Virus record (IMG/VR): IMGVR_UViG_3300017724_000086
Location: 1 to 23,553 of that record
Strand: one strand, 5' to 3'
Origin: a virus
DNA: 23,553 nt
A model generated the notes under the pieces. That model saw only the letters and a list, made by a program, of their open reading frames with translations, searched no databases and was not told where the DNA came from. Shown here piece by piece: positions 11,169 to 21,100 of this stretch (the first letter of the stretch is position 1; the number at the start of each line of letters is the position of its first letter). The position numbers and the translations under genes were made by a program.

Positions 11169-13901
11169 TTTATCGTGTAAAAGCCTATATAGCTCAGGTT
11201 CTTGTGCTTTTATTAAAGCCATTTTACCGGAGCGTTCTAAGGTAATTTTTACCCTCTGTCTTTGTGAATAAGACATCTTCTTAATTCTTTCTACAGCTGA
11301 TTTATCAAGTACTTTTTCTGAAGTAGTACTAACAAAAGGAGTTGTAGCAGCTACAGAAGGTGACCTAATTCCTGCTTCTCGTAAAGGAACAGTGGCTTGC
11401 TGTGCTCTATCGACAAAACCAGAGATTCCTTTTTGTAGTCCTGTCTGTTTAGCAAAGATACGTTGAGCAGTTTCTGTGGCTAACAGACGAGAACCAACAA
11501 TACCAGAACTTATTGTGGCGCTCAAAGACGGTGAAGTTGCGGTCATAACTTGACCTACCAAAGCAGTATTAAATAAACGTTCAAAAACAGAAGCATCAAA
11601 AGACTTAGGAGCAAACCTAGCTAATTCTTTTTCTTTATTATTTAAGTTTTTAGCCTGTTGCTCTAAGTTTGCAAGCTGAACCCTATGATTTTCTCTTGCT
11701 TCAGTTACAAGATCCTTTACTCTAGCTTTAACTTCAGCTGTTTGACTAAGACCAGAAAAGCGGCCTCTAACGTCTTTTATATTTTGAGTAAGTTCAACTG
11801 CTGCGTTATCTTTAGCCTTACTTAATGCTTTTCTTTCTGCTTTTATTTGAGACTTCAAGTCAGAAGCAATATTGTTTACGTCTGTATTAGCCTTTTGTAT
11901 AATAGTGGCGTTTCTTTCCCTAGCTAGTTTTGCAACACCTTGCGCTTCTCTTTGTAAGTTTACATTACCCCTTGCAGACATATATTGACTAAAACCTTTA
12001 GAGGTTTCAATCCAATCTTCAGCAGTAAACGCTCCTTGTACTACAGCTTTTCCTCCAGTAGCTCTTCTAGTAGATTCTTGGACTAGCCTCTTGGTTGCCC
12101 ACAAACCATTCTCTGCGTCAAACGCCTGCCTTTCAGCAGAAGTAAGATTACTTTTAATAATTGTGTCAAAGTAGTCTTTAATTGAGTCAACATAGTTCCT
12201 AGTTAAAGGATCATTTTCAGTAACGCGATTAACTACAGTACCTATACGAGACCTAAGATTAACTAAGTCTTCTCCTGTAATTTTACCTTTAGTAGTTAGT
12301 TTGTTTAAACTTACTTCGGCGTACTCTAATACTTCATCTAGCTGTCTACCTACTAGTACAACATCTGGATCAGTCTCATGTAATTTCTTAAGATTAGCTA
12401 TTATTTGTGCGGGGTTTACTTCATAGGTTTTAGATTTAGCTGTAACATAACCATACTTTTTCCACAGATCATCTAAAGCCTTTAAGGCATCTTGAGGATC
12501 TAAAGTGGTTATTGCAGTTACTTCGTCTTTAGGAGCAGCGCCAGGTGCAGCCATTGTCAACGCATCAGATCTAAATTGACCTTGAACAGCATTAACCGCC
12601 TCGTCTGCTTCTCTTATTGCAATAGCTTTTAAATCATCTCCAGAAGCGTTTTTAATAGCTGTAAGACGTTCTACCTCATCTTCTGTTAATCTTTTAGCAG
12701 AATTAGTTTCAAGTTTGTCGTTTAGACGTAATCTTTCTATTGCGTCTTCCTTCATTTCGTTTAAAGAACTTCTAGATAAAGAAAGCTCAAGTGCGTTTGC
12801 TTTTTTAGCTCTAGATACTTTATTAGCTGCTTCTTGCTTTAAGTTTACAGCGGCTTTACGCATTATGTAAGAAGGAGCTATCTTTGAAGCAACAGCCCTA
12901 ACTTGTTGTTCAGTAAGTGTCATACCACCATAGGCTTTAGAAACAACAGATCTATAAAAAGGAGCAACAGGATGTTCAGTAAACATCAAGTTAATAAAAT
13001 CTTTGTTTTGTCCTAACTGTTGTGCCATTTTATTGTTTACAGCACCAGAATAAACTTTCTTTACGCCCTCAAAACCAAAAGGAATTATAGCACCCGCTGC
13101 AAAACTTAATGCAGCATTGTTTAAAGCTTGATCTGGATTTTCTCCTTCAAACCCAGCTACAGCAGCAAGAGGAGCGCCAACAGCAGCAGAAACAACAGGT
13201 GTTTTGTAAGGAGCAACAGCAACACCAGCTTTATTAAGAACTCGTTCTAAAGGTTTTATAGCGCTTGAAATAATAGGAATAGAAGACCTTGTAGGTGCTT
13301 GTACGGCATAGTGGGCCGACATTTTACTTAATGTAGCAGCATCGTCAGCAGATAAACCAACTTGCCCTCCTATAGCAGATCTTACACCTTGACCGCCTTT
13401 AATTGCGGCCTGTCCTTGCCTTAATCTAGCCGCTGTTGTTAATAGAGCACCACCAGCAATAGAGACAGGAGATAACATATTACCTGTTATTTGACCTATA
13501 GTTCCTGCAATAGGTTTTCTTTCCATAAACTCTGCTGTTTCCGTTTCTAAATCAGACAGCATTTCCTCACGGATAGTAGTAACGTCTTTACCTTGAGAAA
13601 GTTCTGGATAAAAGGTTTTAAAAGCAGCGGCAGAAACCCAACTACCTACCTCTTCACTTTTGTTTAGCCACAGTCCATCAACAACTAAACGAGCAACCAT
13701 TGCTAGATCATTAGAAGTCCATTCTTCTTCCCTATCTAATTCTTCATATAAACCTTTAGCAACTCTTTCTTCTGTTTGTTGCTCTGCGGTAATAGCATAG
13801 TCTCTAAACCTATTTACAGAAGATGGTTTTCCTGTAACAAAACGGGAATAACGGTTGTTTGGAGATATCTCTTCTCCAGTAACAATATTTTGTTCTGCCA
13901 T
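11166..13901 (-). CDS. Large internal virion / ejection-type protein (T7 gp16 position)
   Basis: This 911-aa protein ends the leftward late cluster. Seen in sequence: a charged N-terminal region (EQQTEERVAKGLYEELDREE); a Gly/Ala/Ile-rich stretch around residues 125-150 (AGTIGQITGNMLSPVSIAGG) and another near 225-260 (VVSAAVGAPLAAVAGF, NAALSFAAGAIIPFGF) that could insert in or cross membranes; long helical, coiled-coil-prone segments around 340-450 and 660-770; and a basic C-terminus. There is no transglycosylase or protease motif. The order connector, nozzle, three proteins of increasing size matches T7 gp11-gp12-gp14-gp15-gp16, so ejection with the DNA is inferred. It has an AT-rich base composition compared with genes upstream in the operon. 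GATGAGG lies 7 bases before its ATG. Confidence 0.65.
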   Translation of the reverse strand: MAEQNIVTGEEISPNNRYSRFVTGKPSSVNRFRDYAITAEQQTEERVAKGLYEELDREEEWTSNDLAMVARLVVDGLWLNKSEEVGSWVSAAAFKTFYPELSQGKDVTTIREEMLSDLETETAEFMERKPIAGTIGQITGNMLSPVSIAGGALLTTAARLRQGQAAIKGGQGVRSAIGGQVGLSADDAATLSKMSAHYAVQAPTRSSIPIISSAIKPLERVLNKAGVAVAPYKTPVVSAAVGAPLAAVAGFEGENPDQALNNAALSFAAGAIIPFGFEGVKKVYSGAVNNKMAQQLGQNKDFINLMFTEHPVAPFYRSVVSKAYGGMTLTEQQVRAVASKIAPSYIMRKAAVNLKQEAANKVSRAKKANALELSLSRSSLNEMKEDAIERLRLNDKLETNSAKRLTEDEVERLTAIKNASGDDLKAIAIREADEAVNAVQGQFRSDALTMAAPGAAPKDEVTAITTLDPQDALKALDDLWKKYGYVTAKSKTYEVNPAQIIANLKKLHETDPDVVLVGRQLDEVLEYAEVSLNKLTTKGKITGEDLVNLRSRIGTVVNRVTENDPLTRNYVDSIKDYFDTIIKSNLTSAERQAFDAENGLWATKRLVQESTRRATGGKAVVQGAFTAEDWIETSKGFSQYMSARGNVNLQREAQGVAKLARERNATIIQKANTDVNNIASDLKSQIKAERKALSKAKDNAAVELTQNIKDVRGRFSGLSQTAEVKARVKDLVTEARENHRVQLANLEQQAKNLNNKEKELARFAPKSFDASVFERLFNTALVGQVMTATSPSLSATISSGIVGSRLLATETAQRIFAKQTGLQKGISGFVDRAQQATVPLREAGIRSPSVAATTPFVSTTSEKVLDKSAVERIKKMSYSQRQRVKITLERSGKMALIKAQEPELYRLLHDK

Positions 13902-13910
13902 GATTAAACC

Positions 13911-15173
13911 TCATCTGTACTTAGCAGGAAAGATTTTAAACGCTTCTTCAAACTCAGCTAAAATCTGTTGTCTTTCTTGATCTGTTTTAGCGTTTTGGAT
14001 ATCTATATCAAGCTGCTCTGCTGCTCGACTGTATCCGTTAGCTATCCTAGTAAAGCCAACAAAAGTAGGCGCCCGAACTTGATTTGGACCCATTTGTTGT
14101 TCTATAAAATTTTCTGAAAGAAGGCCAATGTCGATAGTAGCCGTTAATATTCTTCGTTCGGCGTCTAAATAATCTTGTATTTCTTGTCGACCGGCGCTTG
14201 ATGGAGGAAACCCATCAGAAAAGATAGCAATGTCTGTATCAGAAGCTACACCAGGAGGAAGACTATCAATAATTTTAGTATTTTTCTCTCTTATGAATGC
14301 AGTTTTAGCTTGCTCTGATTCATCTCTTACTCCAGCGGCAGTGTAAAAAGCAGTTCTAACAGTCCCTAATAAACCAGAAGTAATATCTTCTGTCAATAAT
14401 TTATTACTTAAAGTTGTGTTTGACTGTAGAGAAACATTTGCTTTACCTGTTGCGTCTTGGTACTCATAAAACTTGTCATAAGTTTGAGGAGCCATGTCTT
14501 CTGGTTTAAAATCCTTTGCAGGATCTAAAGGTATAAGATCAGCTCTATTTCTGCTTTGAGCATAGTTGTTTATAGACTTTGTAGTGTATTTTCTTTGCTC
14601 TACAAGAGTTTGTAAATGGTTACTAAACTTATCATCGGGTGCATTAGCATATAACTCTACACCTTCAGGACTAACTAAAGCAGACCCTTCAGCAACAACA
14701 ACAGGTTTTTCAGGTTCTGGTTTGGTGGCTATATAGTTTCTAAGAAAAGCAACGTCAGCACCCTCTAATGCTGCAACCATCTCAGCATCCTTTCTTTCTT
14801 CCGCTATTTTAATAGCTCTACCTTCTAATGCTTTCCTGTTCCTTTCTTTTCTTTCTACTTCTTGTTGAGCAATAGTAGATTGACGCTTAACTTGCCCACG
14901 CTGTTCTGCTTGTGCAATTTGCTCAGGTGTAGCACCCAAGCCAACAAGAGAACCAATAGCGTCTTGTGTGTCAGCACCTTCAGCTACTGCCTGTTCCATA
15001 CCAAACAGACCGCCAGTAATACCACGCTGAGTTTGCTCACGCTGCTCCTTCATGCGTTGTGACGCACTTGTCATAGCAGGACCAGCTGCTGCAGCTCTAC
15101 CTACTTGATATAGGTTCTGACCGAATGCAGGTTGCATAAGACCCTGTAGTAATCCTTGTGAAAACCTAGCCAT
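13911..15173 (-). CDS. Internal virion protein (T7 gp15 position)
   Basis: The 420-aa protein starts MARFSQGLLQGLMQPAFGQN behind a near-perfect AGGAGGT. Residues 20-150 are Gln/Ala/Glu/Arg-rich helix (QRMKEQREQTQRG, QAEQRGQVKRQ, ERKERNRKALEGRA); the rest is mixed alpha/beta without a recognised enzyme motif. The C-terminus ends EEAFKIFPAKYR. Its place between the two other internal-type genes suggests a middle component of the ejectosome. The base composition drops sharply about 300 bases into the gene, which could mark a recombination joint. The function is inferred from synteny with T7 only; no homologous motif was identified. Confidence 0.6.
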   Translation of the reverse strand: MARFSQGLLQGLMQPAFGQNLYQVGRAAAAGPAMTSASQRMKEQREQTQRGITGGLFGMEQAVAEGADTQDAIGSLVGLGATPEQIAQAEQRGQVKRQSTIAQQEVERKERNRKALEGRAIKIAEERKDAEMVAALEGADVAFLRNYIATKPEPEKPVVVAEGSALVSPEGVELYANAPDDKFSNHLQTLVEQRKYTTKSINNYAQSRNRADLIPLDPAKDFKPEDMAPQTYDKFYEYQDATGKANVSLQSNTTLSNKLLTEDITSGLLGTVRTAFYTAAGVRDESEQAKTAFIREKNTKIIDSLPPGVASDTDIAIFSDGFPPSSAGRQEIQDYLDAERRILTATIDIGLLSENFIEQQMGPNQVRAPTFVGFTRIANGYSRAAEQLDIDIQNAKTDQERQQILAEFEEAFKIFPAKYR

Positions 15174-15174
15174 C

Positions 15175-16026
15175 TTAACCTCCTATACCTAGTAGTTCAA
15201 AGAAGGGGTTAACAATCTTAGTTATACCACCGCCCATACCAACTGATTGTGGTGTCAACAGCCCTGACAAGAGACCTGTACCAAGTTGACCATAAAGGTT
15301 AGCTTGTCCAAGACCTGAACCAAGCAGTGCCTCAAGTCCACCCATTTCTGCTTCACCAAACAAACCAGCGCCGTACAGCTGACCACGTTGTGCCATCTGT
15401 GCAGCTGGTAGACCTGCTTGTAGGACGTTCAATGCTTGCGCTTGAGGTGTATAACCAGCACCCATGAACTGACCGCCTAGTTGCGCCTGTTGCATTTGCT
15501 CTTGCTGTGCCTGTTGCATAGCACTAAGCATGGCCTGGTTACGTGATTCTTCTTGAGCCTTAGCCAAAGCAAACTGCTCAGGAGCGCCTCCGAATTGCGC
15601 TGTACGCAAACCTAAGCGTCCTTGTGAAGCTAGACGCTCTTCAGTAGCAAGCCTCTGACGCTCCTCTTCAGGACGCTGTGCTTGCCTAATGCGTTCAAAC
15701 ACGGCTTGCTCACGTTCCTGCGTAGGTTGCATGGCTTGACCATAGAACTGACCAGCACCTCCAAACATCTGTTGTTGGAATGCTTGTTCTTGAGGAGACA
15801 AACCTACAGTAAGACCGCCTTCAGGAGTAGTACTTAGTGCTCCTCCTGTTCCTGTCGTTACTGTAAAGGGACGGAATTGTGACTGCTCCATTCCTGTCTC
15901 AGCAAGCTCACTAGATTCCCTACGCGCTTGTTCACCTATGTCTCCTAGACGCTGATAAGCTTTACCTGTAAGTAAACCACCAGCGCCAAGAGTACCTAAA
16001 CCTAATAATTGCGGTAAGCTCAGCAT
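15175..16026 (-). CDS. Gln/Ala/Gly-rich internal virion protein (T7 gp14 position)
   Basis: The 283-aa product opens with a hydrophobic, Gly-rich helix (LPQLLGLGTLGAGGLLTG, residues 4-21), then long Gln-rich helices (AMLSAMQQAQQEQMQQAQLG; FERIRQAQRPEEERQR). It ends in a Gly/Leu-rich region with NPFFELLGIGG. Low complexity, a membrane-active N-terminus and position behind the tail nozzle gene are typical of the smallest ejection protein in podoviruses, which forms the outer-membrane part of the DNA conduit in T7. A strong GAGGAGA ribosome site precedes it. It is separated by 1 base from the next gene. Confidence 0.6.
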   Translation of the reverse strand: MLSLPQLLGLGTLGAGGLLTGKAYQRLGDIGEQARRESSELAETGMEQSQFRPFTVTTGTGGALSTTPEGGLTVGLSPQEQAFQQQMFGGAGQFYGQAMQPTQEREQAVFERIRQAQRPEEERQRLATEERLASQGRLGLRTAQFGGAPEQFALAKAQEESRNQAMLSAMQQAQQEQMQQAQLGGQFMGAGYTPQAQALNVLQAGLPAAQMAQRGQLYGAGLFGEAEMGGLEALLGSGLGQANLYGQLGTGLLSGLLTPQSVGMGGGITKIVNPFFELLGIGG

Positions 16027-16039
16027 GATTTAATTCTCC

Positions 16040-17548
16040 TCATAGTAATTTACCCATTAAAGCCATTACGTTAATCTCCTGTAGTGACAGCTGTGAGCCG
16101 TCAATCTCCGCTTCTAAACCTACAACAACACTAGTTCCGTAGCCTGTTGCATTTAAACTTCTTTGGTTGGTCAAAGCACCACCTGTGAATTCCACAACGG
16201 TGTACTCACTCTCACCGAAGAAACCAGTAATTTGGTCTCCTACTGTAAACTCTGCTGTTGAGTAAGTACCCTTAAAGTCATAAGCCCACTTCATGAATAC
16301 TGTTGCGTTGTTAGCACCTACTAACGTTGGCTTAAGCTTCTTAAGAATCTTTACTCTAGAGCTATCACCAAATGTCAAACTTGGGCTATAGTATTTAAAA
16401 CGGTAGCCTAAACCGTTGTCCTGATAACCAGCGTACTCACTAATACCTTCAGAAGTACCTATGTAAAAGTCACCGTTGTCTAAACGTGCGTAACAAGCAA
16501 AGCCTGTAGACGGCCACCGTGTGACACGATAGGAACCATTTTCTGTTGTTCCTCGTACGTCAAAACAATAAGTGTTATTCTGACCTACAAAAGTTAGTAA
16601 GTAGAAACCTTCTTCAGGGCTATAAGCGGACCTAAAGAATGAAGTTTCTGTCTGAAGTGAATTAATTATGTCCTTAGTAATGTTTCCTGACAGACTGCTA
16701 ACAGGCATGGACTTTTGTTGTATTGTGCGTCCAAAGCTCTTAAGACCGGTATGTGACAAAAACAGTACGTCAGTGCCTGTATACTGCACAGTGTCTCTGT
16801 CTACACAACCAACGCCAGCTACAGTATCTTGAAGAACCATAGTTGCTGGTGCTTCTGCTCCTTGGTATACAATAATGCTATGCTTACCAAAGATAATTAA
16901 GAAACCATTGTGTGCAGCCAGTGCGACAATCTCGTCATAACCATCGGGCCATACTTTAGATACATCAATAGAACCACTAGTACCACCTGAGAAGTTATGA
17001 CCAATTAAAAGGTCAGACCAGTAAACAACAGAAGGGTTTGAACTAAGTCCTGTTACCCAAAGACGACCATAAGCTGACAGTACTTCGTTGCCTTGTACAA
17101 CGCCGGCAGAACCAGAGACTGCATCTAAACGTACTACAGACGAACCGTCGTACACCAAAGGTGCATGAGAAGCTTGAAACAAGTAAGCCTTGTCATTAAA
17201 GTTAACAATCTTCCAGTTGTCAGCAGTGATTGTATAACCGCCAGGCGTAGCGTCTGTAAGAGTAGTAGTTCCTGTGAATACTTTATTGTTACCTACAGAT
17301 AAAACTACACTACTACCGCTACTTCTTTCAAACTCCTTTATAGCTCTAATTGTTCCTGAGCCTAAAGCTGTCTTGTTAGTTGTAATAACAGCATGGCCCT
17401 TACGTGCAGCAATACGACCACGTTTGTCAATCACAGCATTGTCTGCAATCTCTGCAAACGACGGATCTTGAGCAAGTGGCGAGTCCTCAGTGTTAATACC
17501 TTTGAACGCTGGTGCTACAAGATTAATACTCTTTAGTTCTTGAGCCAT
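16040..17548 (-). CDS. Tail nozzle protein (T7 gp12 / tail tubular protein B-like)
   Basis: The 502-aa protein begins with a pattern typical of podovirus nozzle proteins: an N-terminal strand, then GINTEDSPLAQDP, DNAVIDKRGRIAARKGHAVI, comparable in layout to the GIS-QQP...N-----GL-KRP start of T7 gp12. The body is rich in beta strands spaced as propeller blades (VVLSVGNNKVFTG, AYLFQASHAPLVYDG, LWVTGLSSNPSVVYWSD, FLIIFGKHSIIVYQG, DFYIGTSEGISEYAG). It would form the distal hexameric tube of the short tail. It follows the connector gene by one base. The assignment rests on fold outline and order; P22-type stabilisation proteins are the other possibility within the same functional class. Confidence 0.75.
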   Translation of the reverse strand: MAQELKSINLVAPAFKGINTEDSPLAQDPSFAEIADNAVIDKRGRIAARKGHAVITTNKTALGSGTIRAIKEFERSSGSSVVLSVGNNKVFTGTTTLTDATPGGYTITADNWKIVNFNDKAYLFQASHAPLVYDGSSVVRLDAVSGSAGVVQGNEVLSAYGRLWVTGLSSNPSVVYWSDLLIGHNFSGGTSGSIDVSKVWPDGYDEIVALAAHNGFLIIFGKHSIIVYQGAEAPATMVLQDTVAGVGCVDRDTVQYTGTDVLFLSHTGLKSFGRTIQQKSMPVSSLSGNITKDIINSLQTETSFFRSAYSPEEGFYLLTFVGQNNTYCFDVRGTTENGSYRVTRWPSTGFACYARLDNGDFYIGTSEGISEYAGYQDNGLGYRFKYYSPSLTFGDSSRVKILKKLKPTLVGANNATVFMKWAYDFKGTYSTAEFTVGDQITGFFGESEYTVVEFTGGALTNQRSLNATGYGTSVVVGLEAEIDGSQLSLQEINVMALMGKLL

Positions 17549-17549
17549 A

Positions 17550-18197
17550 TCAGATAGTCCTAAAGTACATCTCTTCTGGATGCTTGGCTGCGTCTATTGC
17601 GATAGCGTCAGACAAATACCTATCAGCAATACCAAAGTACTCAGCAGTAGAAGTGCCTCCTGTCTCACCACGTTCACGGGCTAACAAAGCAACAGCAAGG
17701 TGTATCACGGGTTGAGTAGGTATTAACAACGTGTCCGTGTTAGCACTTAAGTCACCTTGTCGTTTAACTACATCAAACCGCAAGCTATATACACCATCTG
17801 GTGTTGGTCCTGCGAGAACTTGTGTGTCACCGCTGGCGTCTAAACCGTTGTACGTGTAGTACATAGGTGCGCCTGTAGCGGCGCTATTGATGTACAACTG
17901 CTCGTTAAACCAGTCTTTACTTTGGTACTGCATAAAGACGTTACTAGTATCGTTAAGCACACACATGACCTTTACGTTGTCACCACAGTCAGTCAATGAG
18001 TACGTGTTGTCGTCAGCTGTAGTAGAAACAGTAATAGTGCTTCTCAAGGCAGACCAGTCATTGGACTCCTCTACTAACTTCTTAGCGTCGTTAATAAAGT
18101 CACCAACCATTTTATTGTAAGTAGTACTAGTAACTGACGTGGTTTCTTCTTCACGTAACCTACGTAGCACACTGTTCATAAGGTTTAAATATGTCAT
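17550..18197 (-). CDS. Head-tail connector / adaptor (T7 gp11 or P22 gp4-like)
   Basis: The 215-aa protein starts with a helical bundle segment (LMNSVLRRLREEETTSV, YNKMVGDFINDAKKLVEES) ending in DWSALR. A beta-sandwich-like centre follows (TITVSTTADDNTYSL, VKVMCVLND, YSLRFDVVKRQGDL), then C-terminal helices (PVIHLAVALLARERGE, ADRYLSDAIAIDA). This helix-sandwich-helix layout and the W-x-L/F signature after the N-terminal helices are shared by podovirus adaptor proteins, which ring the portal and receive the nozzle. It overlaps the giant gene by 4 bases (ATGA) and is followed by the nozzle gene, as in T7 gp11-gp12. AAGGA lies about 10 bases before the start. Confidence 0.75.
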   Translation of the reverse strand: MTYLNLMNSVLRRLREEETTSVTSTTYNKMVGDFINDAKKLVEESNDWSALRSTITVSTTADDNTYSLTDCGDNVKVMCVLNDTSNVFMQYQSKDWFNEQLYINSAATGAPMYYTYNGLDASGDTQVLAGPTPDGVYSLRFDVVKRQGDLSANTDTLLIPTQPVIHLAVALLARERGETGGTSTAEYFGIADRYLSDAIAIDAAKHPEEMYFRTI

Positions 18198-21100
18198 CCA
18201 ATATATTCCTTAAACAAACTGCTTGTTATTGAACCTGGTAATTCCTCTAAAGAGGCTACGTAGTCAACTTGAGGTGCTTGACCTATTTCTTCCAAAGTAG
18301 GTAACTCGTAATTAATACCTGACATAAAGGGACTAAAGTCAGTCTTTTTAGGAGCAGTAGCCATCATACCTGTACCACTGCCAAAGCCAGGTCCAGTACC
18401 ATCACCAGTACCAGTCCCTGTTCCAGCACCTGAACCACCTCCAGTTCCAGAACCGTCACCTACACCTGTTCCAGTACCAGTACCGTCTCCTGTACCGTCT
18501 CCAATTCCAGTAGTGTCCTTACCTTGTGTTTCTGCATCCTTACGTTCTTGCTCAGAAGACTCAAGATCTTTCTCTAGCTGTTCGTCAGCAGCATCTTTAG
18601 TTGTTTGTTCAGCATCCTTAGCTCCTACCTCAGCACCCGTGTCTTTCTGAGCATTCTCGTCCTTAGTAGCTTCCTCAGCAGCCTGTTGTTCCTTAGCGGC
18701 TTCCTCAGCTGCTTGCTGCTCTTTAGCTTGCTCTTCAGCAGCTTGTTCCTTAACGGCTTCCTCTGCTGCTTGTTCTTCCTTACGAGTTTGCTCTGCTTCT
18801 TCCTTACGTGCTTGCTCAGCTTCTTCCTTTTGCTGTGTTTCCGCAACAGCTTCCTTTTCTGACCTTTCAGAAGCAGCTTCTTCCTTTTCCTGAGTCTCAG
18901 CCTCAGCGTCCTTTTGAGCTTCTTCAGCGTCCTTAGCTTCGTCCTCAGCTTCTTTTTCTTCGGTCTCTGCTTGTGCGTCTTTCTGAGCTTCTTCTGCAGC
19001 TACCTCTTCTTTTTCTTGAGTTTCAGCAGCAGCATCCTTAGCCGTTTCTTCCGCGTCCTTATCAGCCTCTTCAGCCGCCTGTTGTTCCTTCTCTTCGTTC
19101 TCAGTGTCTTTCTCTGCAGTTTCGGCAGCCGCTTCTTCTTTACGCTGCTCTTCAGCAACTACTTCTTTGTCTTCCTGTTCAGCAGCAATGTCCTTTTCTT
19201 CGTTTTCAGCATCTTTATCAGCTTGTTCAGCAGCAATGTCCTTTTCTTCGTTTTCAGCATCTTTAGCTTGCTCTTCGGCAGCTTGCTCATCTTTATCTTG
19301 TTGCTCAGCCTGTTGGTCTTTTTCTTCTTTTTCTGCTTCTTCTTTCTGTACTTCTTCAGCAGCTTCTTTTGTTATTTCCTCAGCCTCTTCCTTTCTTAGT
19401 TCTTCGGCTTGCTCCTTCTGTTCAGTCTCTGCTTGTGCGTCTTTCTCTGCGTTTTCTGCAGCTACCTCTTCTTTTTCCTCAGTCTCAGCTTGAGCATCTT
19501 TTTCTGCAGTCTCTGCATCTTTAGATTCAGTTTCAGCATCAGCTTCTTTTTTAGCTTCTTCTGCAGCTACCTCTTCTTTTTCCTGAGTTTCTGCAACGGC
19601 GTCCTTCTGAGTTTGCTCAGCGTCCTTAGCAGATTCTTCTGCGGCTATGTCTTCTTTTTCTTGGTTCTCTTCTTCTTTAGTAGCTTGCTCAGCCGCCTGT
19701 TGCTCTTTAGCTTGATTCTCAGCTTCTTTATCGGCTTGTTCCGCAGCCGTCTCTTCTTTCTGTTGAGTCTCTGCCTCTTTATCTTGTTGCTCAGCTTGAG
19801 TTTCTTTTGTTTCTTTTTCTGCGTCTTTTTCTTGTTGCTCAGCTACGTCCTTTTCTTGAGTCTCAGCATCAGCATCTTTCTGAGCTTGTTCCGCTGCTTG
19901 AGCCTCTTTTTCCTCAGTCTCAGCTTCAGCGTCCTTTTGAGCTTCTTCAGCAGCTTGCTGTTCTTTATCTTCAGTCTCTGCGTCAGCTTCTTTCTTAGCC
20001 TCTTCGGCTGCTTGCTCTTCTTTCTCTTGAGTCTCAGCCTCAGCGTCCTTCTGAGCTTCCTCAGCAGCCTGTTGTTCCTTTTCCTCAGTTTCAGCCTGAG
20101 CGTCCTTCTCAGACTGTTCAGCAGCAGTATCCTTATCTTCCTGCTCAGCCTGACGATCCTTTTCAGTTTCTTCAGCGTCCTTCTGAGTCTCTTCAGCGTC
20201 TTTATTTTCTTCTTCGGCTTGACGTTCTTTTTCAAGCTTCTCTGCTATTCTTTCTTCTTTGTCTTCAGTTTCTGCCTGAGCGTCTTTCTTAGCCTCTTCA
20301 GCAGCTACTTCTTCTTTTTTCTGAGTCTCAGCCTGAGCTTCCTTATCAGCGCGTTCAGCCGCTTCAGCTTCTTTTTGTTCAGTTTCAGCAGTAGCTTCCT
20401 TATCAGCACGTTCAGCCGCTTCAGCTTCCTTCTGTTCGGTTTCAGCAGTAGCTTCCTTTTGTGCTTCCTCAGCAGCCTGTTGCTCCTTCTGCTGTGTTTC
20501 CGCAGCTGCTTCCTTTTCCCCTTCTTCTGCCGTTTCTTTATCAGAGCGTTCAGCAGCGTCCTTAGAGGCACGTTCAGCAGCTTCCTTAGAAGCACGTTCG
20601 GCAGCAGAGTCTGCCTCTTTTTGAGTTTGCTCTGCCGCTTGAGTATCTTTCTGTTGTCGTTCTGCCGCGGCTGCTTCTTGTTCTTTCCCTGTCTGTTCTG
20701 CAGCAGCCCTGTCTTGATCCTTTTGTATTTCTTCTGCAGTGTCGTCAGCAGTAGGAATAGTGCTTGCTAATGGGTCGTCTTCGTCAGTAGGAGTAGTAGA
20801 ATCACCACCGCCTCCACCTCCGCCACGAATTTCGTTTAAAATATCTTCTACCGTTTCTGGATCTTCTGGATCTGGATCAGGATCATAATTTACATAACTA
20901 GGATCTCTTGGTCCATCAGGCTCACCTTCAAAGTAAGGAGTATTGGGCGTGTCTCCCCAATCAGTAACTCCGCCAGCATCTCCTTCCCAGTTTCCTTGCT
21001 CATCAGTGTTTCTACCGCCTACTCCTTGATTAGTATCGATAACAAGAGTGTTTCCAGAACGTTCAATATAGTAACCTTGTTCTGCTAAAGCATGTGCCAA

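Noticed and set aside
18515-20743. CRISPR-like array
   Set aside because: The repeats are contiguous, degenerate and in-frame coding with no unique spacers.
18605-20770. Long plus-strand open frames (up to 453 codons), very rich in Leu, Phe and Ser, opposite the repeat array
   Set aside because: They mirror the Glu/Lys/Ala codons of the giant gene on the other strand; the repeats simply lack stop codons in those frames. No ribosome site or plausible fold.
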